This document shows, one piece after another, positions 1 through 7,628 of a stretch of 17,874 nt of DNA; the stretch's first letter is position 1; each line of letters begins with the position of its first letter. The stretch is taken from positions 1-17,874 of the forward strand of contig CANPDS010000013.1 of NCBI GenBank assembly GCA_947573015.1, given 5' to 3'. Made by a program: the position numbers and the translations under genes. Source of the DNA: an uncultured Muribaculum sp. (GTDB lineage Bacteria > Bacteroidota > Bacteroidia > Bacteroidales > Muribaculaceae). The notes under the pieces are model-generated. The model made no database searches. It saw only the letters and a program-made list of their open reading frames with translations, and was not told where the DNA came from.

Positions 1-144
1 CTGTAAAACATAGCCGAACAACCAACTTTCTGCTAACCAACAAAATCCAAAAATACTTTTAACATCCATTCACACTAACGACAAACCTGCGTAACTATCT
101 CAGGATATATAAAGCGTAAATTAATAATATATCACTCCTCCTAA

Positions 145-1389
145 TTATGCGACAAAATCCACCTGCCGCAAAAAACGTGACTTTGCGAAAACAGCAGTAA
201 GCGATGATACCACAAAACCAACTACAGCAACCAATCCGAGGACAGCACACAAATCTAACATATCAAGACGCACAGGATATACGTCAGTCGTCATCATTTC
301 ATGATCACCACCAAGACGTATAAACCCAAACCACTCCTGAGCTATACATAAGATCGCCCCAACAACAACTCCCAGCACCCCTCCTAAAAATGAGATGAGC
401 CATCCCTCTATCATAAATATACGTGTAACCACACCCGAAGAAGCTCCAAGCGCGAAAAGAGTGCGCGCATCGTCGTCCTTCTCAATCACGAGCATCGACA
501 GCGTAGATACAACATTAAACGATGCTATCATCAATATAAAAGCAAGCATGCAAAATGTCACCCATTTCTCAACAGCAATCATTCTAAACGCCTCCTCCTG
601 CTGTTCAACACGATCCCTGACAACATATCCGCTACCCAGCAGATATTTGATCTCAGACAACACAGCTCCATCATCCCTACCATCCACTTTAACCTCAATA
701 CCCGTCGCCTCATCATCATACTCCAGCAATTGCCTGACAACATCGATACCGGCAATCACGAGATCGGCATCACTTTCCGCCTGCTCAGTCTGAAACACTC
801 CACCCACCAACAACGTATCAGCCCGGAACGATGCCGCCGGATTTGCCGGATTAATCCTACCAATCCTACGAGGGACATAAAGTTCCACCCGACTGAGCAA
901 CGACGGACGAGCCTCAAGACCCAATGCCACGCCAACACCTAAAGCAGCGACATCGCCGGCGATGCTATCATGGAGCAAAAAAGTTCCATCCTCCTTTACC
1001 ACTCTATCAATATCAGTCATCTGCCCATAGCGTTCTGTCACGCCCTTTAAACGCACCGGCATCTGCCGCGCACCACTAATAGCCAACGCTCGCTCCTCCA
1101 CAACCGGTTCTGCAAGCACAACGCCGCGCACGCCTCTTACAATACCGCATAACGAATCTGAACCAACCATCACTTTTCCGGCCACAGGCTCAATCAACAG
1201 GTCAGGAGAAAGTACCGATGCCTGCCTAAGCGCCAGATCAGAAAATCCATTAAACACTGACAATATACACACAATAGCCAACGAGGCCAATGCTATCCCC
1301 ACTACCGAGATAATGGAGATTGCATTGACCGCATTATGTGATTTTTTCGAAAACAGATAGCGGAGAGCAATACGTAGCGCTACCATCAA
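145..1389 (-). CDS. LolC/LolE-type ABC transporter permease (FtsX-like permease family)
   Basis: This is an inner-membrane permease of the lipoprotein-release (LolC/LolE) type, which in the known family works with a LolD ATPase to extract lipoproteins for delivery to the outer membrane. The protein has 414 residues, the usual length. The N-terminus carries the family pattern R-Y-L, then a transmembrane segment at about 24-46 ending in SVFNGF. A large periplasmic domain follows (about 47-275), then three C-terminal membrane segments at about 277-301, 329-350 and 380-402, which form the FtsX domain. The first two codons are both ATG, so the start could be 3 bp shorter. It is the last gene of a minus-strand cluster, 37 bp after rbfA. 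No ATPase gene is adjacent, so the ATPase partner must be encoded elsewhere. Family is confident; the exact substrate is inferred. Confidence 0.88.
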   Translation of the reverse strand: MMVALRIALRYLFSKKSHNAVNAISIISVVGIALASLAIVCILSVFNGFSDLALRQASVLSPDLLIEPVAGKVMVGSDSLCGIVRGVRGVVLAEPVVEERALAISGARQMPVRLKGVTERYGQMTDIDRVVKEDGTFLLHDSIAGDVAALGVGVALGLEARPSLLSRVELYVPRRIGRINPANPAASFRADTLLVGGVFQTEQAESDADLVIAGIDVVRQLLEYDDEATGIEVKVDGRDDGAVLSEIKYLLGSGYVVRDRVEQQEEAFRMIAVEKWVTFCMLAFILMIASFNVVSTLSMLVIEKDDDARTLFALGASSGVVTRIFMIEGWLISFLGGVLGVVVGAILCIAQEWFGFIRLGGDHEMMTTDVYPVRLDMLDLCAVLGLVAVVGFVVSSLTAVFAKSRFLRQVDFVA

Positions 1390-1426
1390 TCAAAGAGAAT
1401 CAATAGCATGTAAGAAAAAAATATCA

Positions 1427-1813
1427 CTATGCCTCATCTGAAGCCTCCTCATCATGATGACCAGGATGAGCCATCTTATCCTGATTAAGCAGATTGTCGA
1501 TATTCTCCAGATAATCAAGAGAGTCATCAAGATAGAACGCCAATTCCGGAGTCTTGCGCAACTGATATCTCACCTTCTGTGCCAATTCATAGCGTATTGT
1601 CTTCGCATTATGATTGATACTATCTAGTATCTCCTTAGCTTTGTCAGAAGGGAATACAGACAGATACGCACGCGCGATACTCAAATCCGGCGAAACACGC
1701 ACAGCGCTTACCGAAACCAGCACACCGCGCAACTTTGCAGTTTGCATGCGGAAAATCTCACTTAACTCCTTCTGAAGCAGACGTGATATTTTAGCTTGAC
1801 GAGTTGTTTCCAT
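1427..1813 (-). CDS. rbfA: Ribosome-binding factor A
   Basis: RbfA is a small cytoplasmic KH-like protein that binds the 30S subunit and helps late maturation of the 16S rRNA 5' end. The 128-residue protein matches the family from end to end: an N-terminal helix rich in R, L and E (about 5-22), a strand with VSVSAVRVSPDLSIARAYLSVF (abridged here to its pattern V-x-V-S-x-D-L-x-x-A) at about 32-53, and the C-terminal pattern R-K-T-P-E-L-x-F-x-x-D-x-S at about 86-98. A short His- and acid-rich tail follows (about 114-128). It lies 61 bp after the methyltransferase stop and 37 bp before the permease, so it probably belongs to the same transcript. In many bacteria rbfA sits beside infB; here it is about 6 kb away on the opposite strand. 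Confidence 0.93.
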   Translation of the reverse strand: METTRQAKISRLLQKELSEIFRMQTAKLRGVLVSVSAVRVSPDLSIARAYLSVFPSDKAKEILDSINHNAKTIRYELAQKVRYQLRKTPELAFYLDDSLDYLENIDNLLNQDKMAHPGHHDEEASDEA

Positions 1814-1874
1814 ATATTGTTGTCTTTAATATTCTACATTAATATAATTATAACGCAATTAAGCCTCAATTTGC

Positions 1875-2519
1875 TCAATACTTCTTCCATATCACCGTAA
1901 GTCCATCACGCAACGGCAAGATCACCTTCTCGACACGTTCATCCTTGGCTACCATTTCATTAAACATCATGATACCTTGCGTCTGTGCGTCATTAGCGCT
2001 ACCATCAGCGAGCTTACCATACCATAACGTATTGTCAGCCAGGATAAAACCACCAGGACGCACCAATGGAAACACCATGCGATAATATTCACAATATGTG
2101 CGTTTATTGGCATCAATAAACACCACATCCCACGGCTCACGGCTTATGGCAGGAACAATATCAGACGCATCACCTATATGCAGATGGATCCGTGATTCAT
2201 ACCCGGTTCTCTCAAAATAATCCGTAATCATATCGGTAAGTTCGTCGTTAATCTCAACCGTATGCACCTCACATCCATCCTCCAGCCCTTCTGCAAGACA
2301 TAGGGCCGAATAACCCGTAAACGTACCCAGTTCAAGCACACGCCTTGGCTTTATCATACGCATCAGCATCTTCAATATACGCCCCTGTAAATGTCCGGAG
2401 CACATATTGGAATACAGACATCTGACATGCGTCGTGCGATTAAGGTCGGCGAGCACCGGAGGTTCAGCATCAATATGCTCGAGAATGTATCGTTCGGTAT
2501 CAGGATCGTGCGGCTGCAT
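1875..2519 (-). CDS. Class I SAM-dependent O-methyltransferase (catechol OMT-like)
   Basis: A cytoplasmic S-adenosylmethionine-dependent methyltransferase of the metal-dependent catechol/caffeoyl-CoA O-methyltransferase family. In the 216-residue numbering of the longer form, the SAM-binding motif I is VLELGTFTGYS at 63-73, the acidic end of strand 2 is E91, and the metal-site residues fall in FIDANK (D138) and ADN (D164, N165). The C-terminus ends with the family pattern R-D-G-L-T-V-I-W-K-K. I chose ATG at 2519 (214 residues); a TTG two codons upstream at 2525 is also possible. Either start lies inside the end of pyk (20 or 26 bp overlap), implying translational coupling. The real acceptor is unknown: bacterial members act on various phenolic compounds. 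Linkage to pyk, aroQ and rbfA does not reveal the substrate. Confidence 0.88.
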   Translation of the reverse strand: MQPHDPDTERYILEHIDAEPPVLADLNRTTHVRCLYSNMCSGHLQGRILKMLMRMIKPRRVLELGTFTGYSALCLAEGLEDGCEVHTVEINDELTDMITDYFERTGYESRIHLHIGDASDIVPAISREPWDVVFIDANKRTYCEYYRMVFPLVRPGGFILADNTLWYGKLADGSANDAQTQGIMMFNEMVAKDERVEKVILPLRDGLTVIWKKY

Positions 2520-3960
2520 CTTCAAGATTTGGAATTGTATACGAATGGAAATTCTCCATAATCGCTTTAACGCTGTTTATCTCCAGAAACGACGTACCGT
2601 GGCCCTCGCCAAACGAACCACCGAGATATGCAATCTTGTCGTCAAGTGTGAGGCGTTCGCCCTCAATCAAATGGGTAAGAGCGTTCTGCAAATACACACG
2701 CGTGGTCTCCATACGCGCCTGATACAGTGCGTCAACACCATAACTGAGCGCAAGCAGTCGCACCACATATGGATAATAACATATAGCCAATGTAGGATAG
2801 CTTGCGCGATACGATGATATATACCGCGCCGTGCGGCCAGTATAGCTGTCGGTCAAGATAGCACGCGTGCCAAGCACAACAGTAGAGGCTACTGCCTGCC
2901 GGGCCAGAAAAGAGGTGACATCTGGTTCCATCGCCGGAGTAGGACGTTTGCCAGCCAGCGCCTTCTCCATCTCCGAAGCCACACGCGCCATAGTCGATAT
3001 AGCCTCAACCGGATAGCGTCCATAAGCCGTCTCACCACTGAGCATCAACGCATCGGTATGCTGCGTCACGGCATTGGCGATATCGCTCACCTCGGCACGA
3101 GTAGGACGCGGATTGCTTATCATCGAATGGAGCATCTGAGTAGCCACGATAACCGGCTTATGCGCGGCCACGCATTTCTGGATAAGTTCATTCTGAATGA
3201 CAGGAATACGCTCGGCGGCAACCTCTATACCAAGATCACCTCGGGCTATCATAATGCCATATGAGGCATCCAGAATCTCATCGAAATTATCAATACCCTC
3301 CTGATTTTCAATTTTAGAGATAATCTTGATATGAGACTTCCGCTCATCAAGTATCTTCTGTATATCCCGCACATCATCAGCGCTGCGCACAAACGAGTGG
3401 GCGATAAAATCCACATCCATATCGATAGCATAACCGATATTGCGTCGGTCACGCTCAGTCAGCGACGGCAGTGCAATCTTGAATCCAGGTATATTTACGC
3501 TCTTGCGCGATCCGAGGGTACCACCATTCTCTGCTGTTGCATAGAGGTTTCCACCATCTATACAGTCTACCGAAAACGACAGTTCACCATCATCTATAAG
3601 TATACGTGCACCTTCCCGCAGATCATCGGCGATATTTCTGTACGACAAGCATATATGGCCATGAGTCGTATAGCCCTCAGGATCTCCGGTAAACACCACC
3701 TTATCACCGGGACGATATTCAATCTCTTCATCATTGAGATTAGTTGTGGTACGTATTTCCGGACCTTTCGTATCCATCAAAATACCTATCGACGACGACA
3801 CCGCCCTTACATTTTCTATTATTCTTTTGAATCCATCAAGCTCCAGATGTGCTGAATTCATGCGCACCACATTCATACCATTAGCATAAAGTTCACGCAG
3901 AAATTCCACATCACATCGCTTGTCAGATATAGTAGCGACTATTTTTGTAAATTTATTCAT
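2500..3960 (-). CDS. pyk: Pyruvate kinase
   Basis: Pyruvate kinase catalyses the last step of glycolysis, phosphoenolpyruvate plus ADP to pyruvate plus ATP, in the cytoplasm. The 486-residue protein has the normal length for the short bacterial type. Visible are the N-terminal barrel strand VVRMNSAH (31-38, a variant of the usual RMNFSHG), MDTKGPEIR (62-70), the small B domain (about 71-165), the catalytic lysine in ISKIENQEGI (K216), the metal ligands in ARGDLGIE (E218 and D242 region), and PRPTRAEV then MLSGETA (284-291, 306-312). The C-terminal domain (about 350-470) is the regulatory domain fold, but I cannot assign its effector. It lies 77 bp after aroQ, and its 3' end overlaps the methyltransferase. 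The start ATG has a short purine run (AAGG) directly before it. Confidence 0.95.
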   Translation of the reverse strand: MNKFTKIVATISDKRCDVEFLRELYANGMNVVRMNSAHLELDGFKRIIENVRAVSSSIGILMDTKGPEIRTTTNLNDEEIEYRPGDKVVFTGDPEGYTTHGHICLSYRNIADDLREGARILIDDGELSFSVDCIDGGNLYATAENGGTLGSRKSVNIPGFKIALPSLTERDRRNIGYAIDMDVDFIAHSFVRSADDVRDIQKILDERKSHIKIISKIENQEGIDNFDEILDASYGIMIARGDLGIEVAAERIPVIQNELIQKCVAAHKPVIVATQMLHSMISNPRPTRAEVSDIANAVTQHTDALMLSGETAYGRYPVEAISTMARVASEMEKALAGKRPTPAMEPDVTSFLARQAVASTVVLGTRAILTDSYTGRTARYISSYRASYPTLAICYYPYVVRLLALSYGVDALYQARMETTRVYLQNALTHLIEGERLTLDDKIAYLGGSFGEGHGTSFLEINSVKAIMENFHSYTIPNLEDAAARS

Positions 3961-4037
3961 CCTTCAAATAAGTGTTTCAATCTCTCTAACGCGACACGTC
4001 GCTCCGACGTTCATCCGATACCGAATATAAATTAAGT

Positions 4038-4463
4038 TTAAGCAAGCTCTAACAATGCCTCTATCGCCAGACGATAGCTATCAAGCCCAAATCCGGCGAT
4101 CACGCCACGGCACACGCCGGAAATCATGGAATGATGCCGCACCGCTTCACGTGCATGGACATTACTGATGTGAACTTCCACCACAGGTACTGTAAGCGCC
4201 GAGATACAGTCAGCGATCGCAAGAGAGGTATGTGTAAAGGCTCCGGCATTGAGCACAATACCACCGACGCGTCCGAAACCATACTCCTGCAGCCGGTCAA
4301 GTATATCACCCTCATGATTGCTCTGACAGTAGTGCAACACATGCTCCGGATAGCGCTTGCGCAACTCCTCAAGATAGCTTTCAAAATCGCGTTTGCCGTA
4401 AATACCCGGCTCCCTCACACCCAACAGATTGAGGTTCGGGCCATTGATTATCAATATGTCCAT
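4038..4463 (-). CDS. aroQ: Type II 3-dehydroquinate dehydratase
   Basis: This enzyme converts 3-dehydroquinate to 3-dehydroshikimate, step three of the shikimate pathway to aromatic amino acids and folate precursors. With the ATG at 4463 the protein has 141 residues, standard for the dodecameric type II family, and begins in the family way: MDILIINGPNLNLLG. Active-site residues are visible: R17 and Y22 on the flexible lid, SNHEG at 48-52, N72 in NAGAFTHTS, H98 in the EVHISN motif, and R109 in the R-H-H-S motif. An in-frame TTG at 4481 would add six residues that do not fit the family. It is the first gene of the minus-strand cluster and is divergent from the secreted phosphatase-family gene. 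A perfect -7 promoter element (4479-4486) lies just upstream of the chosen ATG, which favours the shorter start. Confidence 0.95.
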   Translation of the reverse strand: MDILIINGPNLNLLGVREPGIYGKRDFESYLEELRKRYPEHVLHYCQSNHEGDILDRLQEYGFGRVGGIVLNAGAFTHTSLAIADCISALTVPVVEVHISNVHAREAVRHHSMISGVCRGVIAGFGLDSYRLAIEALLELA

Positions 4464-4474
4464 AGTGGAAAATT

Positions 4475-4506
4475 TCTGCAAATTTACAATTTTTTGTGTA
4501 ATTTAG
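4475..4506 (+). promoter_or_regulatory. Putative promoter for the secreted EEP-family gene
   Basis: TCTG at 4475-4478 (one mismatch to TTTG), a 20-bp spacer, then TAATTTAG at 4499-4506 (one mismatch to TAnnTTTG). The expected start would leave a leader of about 35-40 nt before the ATG at 4550. Spacing is right, but both boxes are imperfect. Confidence 0.4.
4479..4486 (-). promoter_or_regulatory. Putative Bacteroidota -7 element for aroQ
   Basis: The minus strand reads TAAATTTG, an exact match to the Bacteroidota -7 consensus TAnnTTTG, followed by CAG as often seen. A transcript would start only about 10 nt before the aroQ ATG at 4463, so the leader would be very short. No clear TTTG lies 19-21 bp upstream, so the -33 half is weak. 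It overlaps the proposed plus-strand promoter for the divergent gene. Confidence 0.5.
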
Positions 4507-4549
4507 CGACCTAAAATCTCATAGTATACCGCTCATACATATTCATATC

Positions 4550-5644
4550 ATGCGTAAACTTATTTTTCTTTCGATTTTAGGATTGATCGCGGCAACTCTC
4601 ACAGGCAGCGCAATTCCAAATTCAGACAACGATGGTTCAAACTCCGCCGCAAAGCAGTATCTTGTAGCCGGAGTTGCATTTTACAACCTCGAAAACCTGT
4701 TCGACACAATCAACGCCAACGGCAAGTATGATCTCGAATTTTCGCCAGAAGGCGCAAAAATGTGGAACTCCGATAAATATTGGAAGAAGATCGGCAACCT
4801 CGCTCGCGCAATCTCTTCGTTCAATACTCCAGAGACACCCTATGGTCCAGGCATCATCGGCATCAGCGAGATTGAGAACAAAAGCGTGATCGAAGACCTT
4901 GTAAAAGCCATCGACGACTCACTCATAGCCTCAGGCCGTGAGCCATGGCATCTTGAAATCGTGCATCACGACTCTCCCGACAGACGCGGTGTCGATGTCG
5001 GACTGCTTTACAATCCCATATTCTTCTCACTTGAGAGCGTCAACAACCATCGCCTCGTCATCCCCGACAATCCAGACTTCCTCACACGCGATCAACTTGT
5101 CGTATCAGGATCATTGCTCGACGCCCCGGTAAGCATCATCGTAAACCATTGGCCGTCGCGTCTGGGAGGACAGAAAGAGTCAAGCCCCCTACGCGAAGCG
5201 GCAGGACGCCTATCAAAAGCCATCGCCGACTCCTTATGGAGAGTCAACCCCAACCAGGGAGTGATCGTGATGGGCGACCTTAACGACGACCCATCCGACA
5301 AATCATGTGCCGAGGCCCTTGGTGCGGTACGCGACCGCGACCAAGCCCAACCCCACGGGTTCTACAATCCCTTCTGGTGGATACTCGACAATGGCGTAGG
5401 CACCCTCTGCTACAAAGGTGAATGGAACCTTTTTGACCAGATTATCGTATCAGGCAATCTCCTTCCCGGCCTCCCCGACGGAATGCAATACTGGAAAGCT
5501 ACCGTACACAACTTCCCGTTCCTGCGCACAAAATCCGGACAATACAAAAATTATCCACTGCGCACATTCTCACGTGGACAGTTTCTCAACGGATATTCCG
5601 ACCACTTCCCTACCGAGATATTCCTCGTAAAAGAAGTAAAATAA
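4550..5644 (+). CDS. Secreted endonuclease/exonuclease/phosphatase family protein (DNase I fold)
   Basis: A 364-residue exported metal-dependent phosphoesterase of the DNase I-like fold. A signal peptide is clear: positive start (R2, K3), hydrophobic stretch at about 4-19, then GSA at 19-21 as a likely signal peptidase I site. The fold's motifs appear in order: FYNLENLFD (44-52), the catalytic-metal glutamate in GISEIEN (E107/E109), D-R-R-G-V-D-V-G-L-L-Y (144-154), NHWPSR (199-204, with the catalytic His), MGDLNDDP (241-248), and YSDHFP near the C-terminus (349-354, Asp-His pair). Families with this fold cut DNA or RNA, sphingomyelin or inositol phosphates; sequence alone does not say which. 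It is a single-gene unit between the aroQ cluster and the rimP operon. It may scavenge phosphate or nucleotides in the periplasm, but that is inference. Confidence 0.85.
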   Translation: MRKLIFLSILGLIAATLTGSAIPNSDNDGSNSAAKQYLVAGVAFYNLENLFDTINANGKYDLEFSPEGAKMWNSDKYWKKIGNLARAISSFNTPETPYGPGIIGISEIENKSVIEDLVKAIDDSLIASGREPWHLEIVHHDSPDRRGVDVGLLYNPIFFSLESVNNHRLVIPDNPDFLTRDQLVVSGSLLDAPVSIIVNHWPSRLGGQKESSPLREAAGRLSKAIADSLWRVNPNQGVIVMGDLNDDPSDKSCAEALGAVRDRDQAQPHGFYNPFWWILDNGVGTLCYKGEWNLFDQIIVSGNLLPGLPDGMQYWKATVHNFPFLRTKSGQYKNYPLRTFSRGQFLNGYSDHFPTEIFLVKEVK

Positions 5645-5705
5645 GTTAAATTTTCTTAAATAAAGCATCCAATCAACCATCTCACCTCATCTCCACTTGC
5701 ACTTA

Positions 5706-5737
5706 TTTGCTATTTAATAATAGAATTAGTAAATTTG
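5706..5737 (+). promoter_or_regulatory. Promoter of the rimP-nusA-infB operon
   Basis: TTTG at 5706-5709, a 20-bp spacer, then TAAATTTG at 5730-5737, followed by CAG. Both boxes match the Bacteroidota primary-sigma consensus (TTTG; TAnnTTTG) exactly and the spacing is ideal. Transcription should begin near 5741-5745, giving a leader of roughly 55 nt that contains a hairpin. This is the best promoter in the window. Confidence 0.8.
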
Positions 5738-5751
5738 CAGCATAAACGAGC

Positions 5752-5778
5752 TCGGAGGGGACCGCAAGTCCCCTCCGA
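5752..5778 (+). promoter_or_regulatory. Perfect 11-bp leader hairpin upstream of rimP
   Basis: The arms TCGGAGGGGAC (5752-5762) and GTCCCCTCCGA (5768-5778) are perfect reverse complements around a 5-nt loop, CGCAA. The stem is GC-rich and should be very stable. It starts about 10 nt after the predicted transcript start and ends 19 nt before the rimP ATG. The bases after it (TTGTATATAAAT) are not a clean T tract, so I do not call it an intrinsic terminator. It may protect the 5' end, bind a protein, or attenuate; the role is unknown. Confidence 0.7.
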
Positions 5779-5797
5779 TTGTATATAAATACATAAT

Positions 5798-6271
5798 ATG
5801 ATTGATAAAGATCTGCTCATAACCACTGTCAACTCTGCCATAGAAGGCACACCCTTGTTTCTGGTGGATGTAGAGGTGCGTCCGGGCAATTCCATTGTTG
5901 TCGAGGTAGATAGCCAAGACAGCGTCGACATAGACCAATGCGTGGCGATCACACGCGCGATTGAAGATAAGTTCGACCGCGACGTCGAGGACTATGAGCT
6001 CGAAGTAGGATCCGCCGGGCTGACATCTCCGTTTAAGGTACGTGGACAATATCTAAAAAATCTAGGAAATCCAGTAGAGGTACTCACCCTCGACGGACGC
6101 AAACTTAAAGGCACACTCTCCGCCGTCAGCGACACCGATGATTCCTTCACACTGACCACAACCGCAAAGGTCAAAGAACCCGGCAAGAAAAAACCTGTCG
6201 AGGTTGAGCAGACCACCACACTCACCCCTGCCGAGTGTAAATATGTAAAATATCTCATCGAATTCAAATAA
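5798..6271 (+). CDS. rimP: Ribosome maturation factor RimP
   Basis: RimP binds the 30S subunit during assembly and aids the late incorporation of small-subunit proteins. The 157-residue protein has the two expected domains. The N-terminal alpha/beta domain (about 1-83) includes the strand F-L-V-D-V-E-V (about 21-27), V-D-I-D-Q-C (43-48) and the signature Y-E-L-E-V-G-S-A-G-L at about 66-75 (usual family form: LEVSSPGL). The C-terminal SH3-like barrel (about 84-157) has the pattern G-N-P-V-E-V and D-G-R-K-L-K-G. The first gene of the plus-strand operon, it is 20 bp before nusA. The start ATG follows the leader hairpin and lacks a strong Shine-Dalgarno sequence, as is usual in this phylum. Confidence 0.95.
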   Translation: MIDKDLLITTVNSAIEGTPLFLVDVEVRPGNSIVVEVDSQDSVDIDQCVAITRAIEDKFDRDVEDYELEVGSAGLTSPFKVRGQYLKNLGNPVEVLTLDGRKLKGTLSAVSDTDDSFTLTTTAKVKEPGKKKPVEVEQTTTLTPAECKYVKYLIEFK

Positions 6272-6291
6272 CACAACACCACATATCCCCT

Positions 6292-7551
6292 ATGGCTAAG
6301 AAAGAGGAATCCACCAACATGGTGGAACGTTTCGCCGAGTTTAAGGAACTCAAGCACATCGACAAGACCACAATGATCTCTGTTCTTGAAGAGTCATTCC
6401 GCAACGTGCTTGCCAAGATGTTTGGTACCGACGAGAATCTCGACGTGATCATGAACCCTGACAAAGGCGACGTACAGATATTCCAGAACCTTGAGGTTGT
6501 TCCCGACGGAGAGGTACAGAACCCATATACACAGATCGCAATATCCGATGCCCGCGCCGACAATAATCCCGATGTAGAGGTCGGCGACGAGCACACCCGC
6601 GAAATCATTTTCGAGAAATTCGGCCGTCGCGCCATCCTCAACCTACGCCAGACTCTTCAGTCAAAAATCCTCGATCTGCAGAAAGAAGCTATCTTCGCAC
6701 AGTTCAAGGACCGCGAGGGCGAACTTGTCAATGGCGAGGTATACCAAACATGGAGCAAAGAGACACTTCTTCTTGATTCAGAGGACAACGAACTCCTTCT
6801 GCCCCGTTCAGAGGCCATACCCGGCGACTTCTTCCGCAAAGGTGAGAACATCCGTGCCGTCATCAAGACAGTCGAGAATAAAAACAATAATATCCGTATC
6901 ATCGTATCACGCACATCAGAGGATTTCCTGCGCCGCCTTTTCGAGCTTGAAGTTCCCGAGATCCACGACGGTCTTATCAACATCCGTGCCGTAGCCCGTA
7001 TTCCGGGAGAACGCGCCAAGATCGCTGTCGAAAGCTACGATGACCATATCGACCCTGTAGGCGCATGCGTCGGAGTAAAGGGTTCACGCATCCACGGCAT
7101 TGTCCGCGAGCTGCGCAACGAGAATATCGACGTGATACCCTACACCAAAAATACCGAATTATTCATCCAGCGCGCACTCTCACCTGCAAAGATCTCTTCA
7201 ATGCGTCTTAACGAGGAAGAGAAACGCGCTGAAGTATTCCTTCGCCCCGAGGAAGTACCCCTCGCCATCGGAAAGAATGCACTTAATATAAAGCTTGCAT
7301 CAAAACTCACAGGATTTGTTATTGACGTATACCGCGACAACGGCGAAGACTTCAACGACGACATCTACCTCGATGAGTTCAAAGACGAAATCGACGGCTG
7401 GGTAATCGACGCTCTGAAGAGCATCGGTTGCGTAACAGCCAAGAATGTCCTCGCCATGGATCGTCAGGCAATCATCGACAAAGCCGATCTTGAGGAAGAC
7501 ACCGTCGACAACGTCCTCTCAATCCTCAAGGCAGAGTTTGAAGAAGAATAA
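6292..7551 (+). CDS. nusA: Transcription termination/antitermination factor NusA
   Basis: NusA binds RNA polymerase and modulates pausing, intrinsic and Rho-dependent termination, and antitermination. The 419-residue protein shows the N-terminal polymerase-binding domain (about 1-140), an S1 RNA-binding domain starting near GELVNGEVY (about 143-205), and two KH domains with the GxxG-type loops G-A-C-V-G-V-K-G-S-R-I (about 257-267) and A-I-G-K-N-A-L-N-I-K-L-A (about 325-336). A short C-terminal helix-hairpin-helix-like segment follows (about 370-415), ending in acidic residues. It lacks the long acidic-repeat tail of the 495-residue E. coli protein, as in many other phyla. Position between rimP and infB is conserved widely in bacteria. 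A 77-bp C-rich gap follows before infB. Confidence 0.96.
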   Translation: MAKKEESTNMVERFAEFKELKHIDKTTMISVLEESFRNVLAKMFGTDENLDVIMNPDKGDVQIFQNLEVVPDGEVQNPYTQIAISDARADNNPDVEVGDEHTREIIFEKFGRRAILNLRQTLQSKILDLQKEAIFAQFKDREGELVNGEVYQTWSKETLLLDSEDNELLLPRSEAIPGDFFRKGENIRAVIKTVENKNNNIRIIVSRTSEDFLRRLFELEVPEIHDGLINIRAVARIPGERAKIAVESYDDHIDPVGACVGVKGSRIHGIVRELRNENIDVIPYTKNTELFIQRALSPAKISSMRLNEEEKRAEVFLRPEEVPLAIGKNALNIKLASKLTGFVIDVYRDNGEDFNDDIYLDEFKDEIDGWVIDALKSIGCVTAKNVLAMDRQAIIDKADLEEDTVDNVLSILKAEFEEE

Positions 7552-7628
7552 TCCCATACCTTCCGCTCTCCGACAACCTCCCTCCCGGCTCCTCATCCTT
7601 CAACCGCAAAATTCACCCTAATCATTAT
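7552..7628 (+). promoter_or_regulatory. C-rich, G-poor nusA-infB intercistronic segment (possible rut-like region)
   Basis: By direct count the 77 transcribed bases hold 35 C and only 5 G, and no hairpin is visible. C-rich, G-poor, unstructured RNA is the kind of sequence Rho binds, so this could be a Rho-sensitive boundary inside the operon. It could equally be an unstructured spacer helping infB translation. Low confidence in any function. Confidence 0.25.

Noticed and set aside
1..144. Possible promoter or small gene at the left edge
   Set aside because: AT-rich with scattered TTTG-like words, but no pair with correct spacing and no open frame with a plausible start.
3996..4010. ACGTCG-CTC-CGACGT hairpin between aroQ and pyk as a terminator
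   Set aside because: The stem is only 6 bp and no T tract follows on the minus strand; pyk very likely shares the aroQ transcript.
5726..6357. Minus-strand open frames across the rimP leader and gene
   Set aside because: They are antisense shadows of rimP, which has clear family motifs and a matching promoter.
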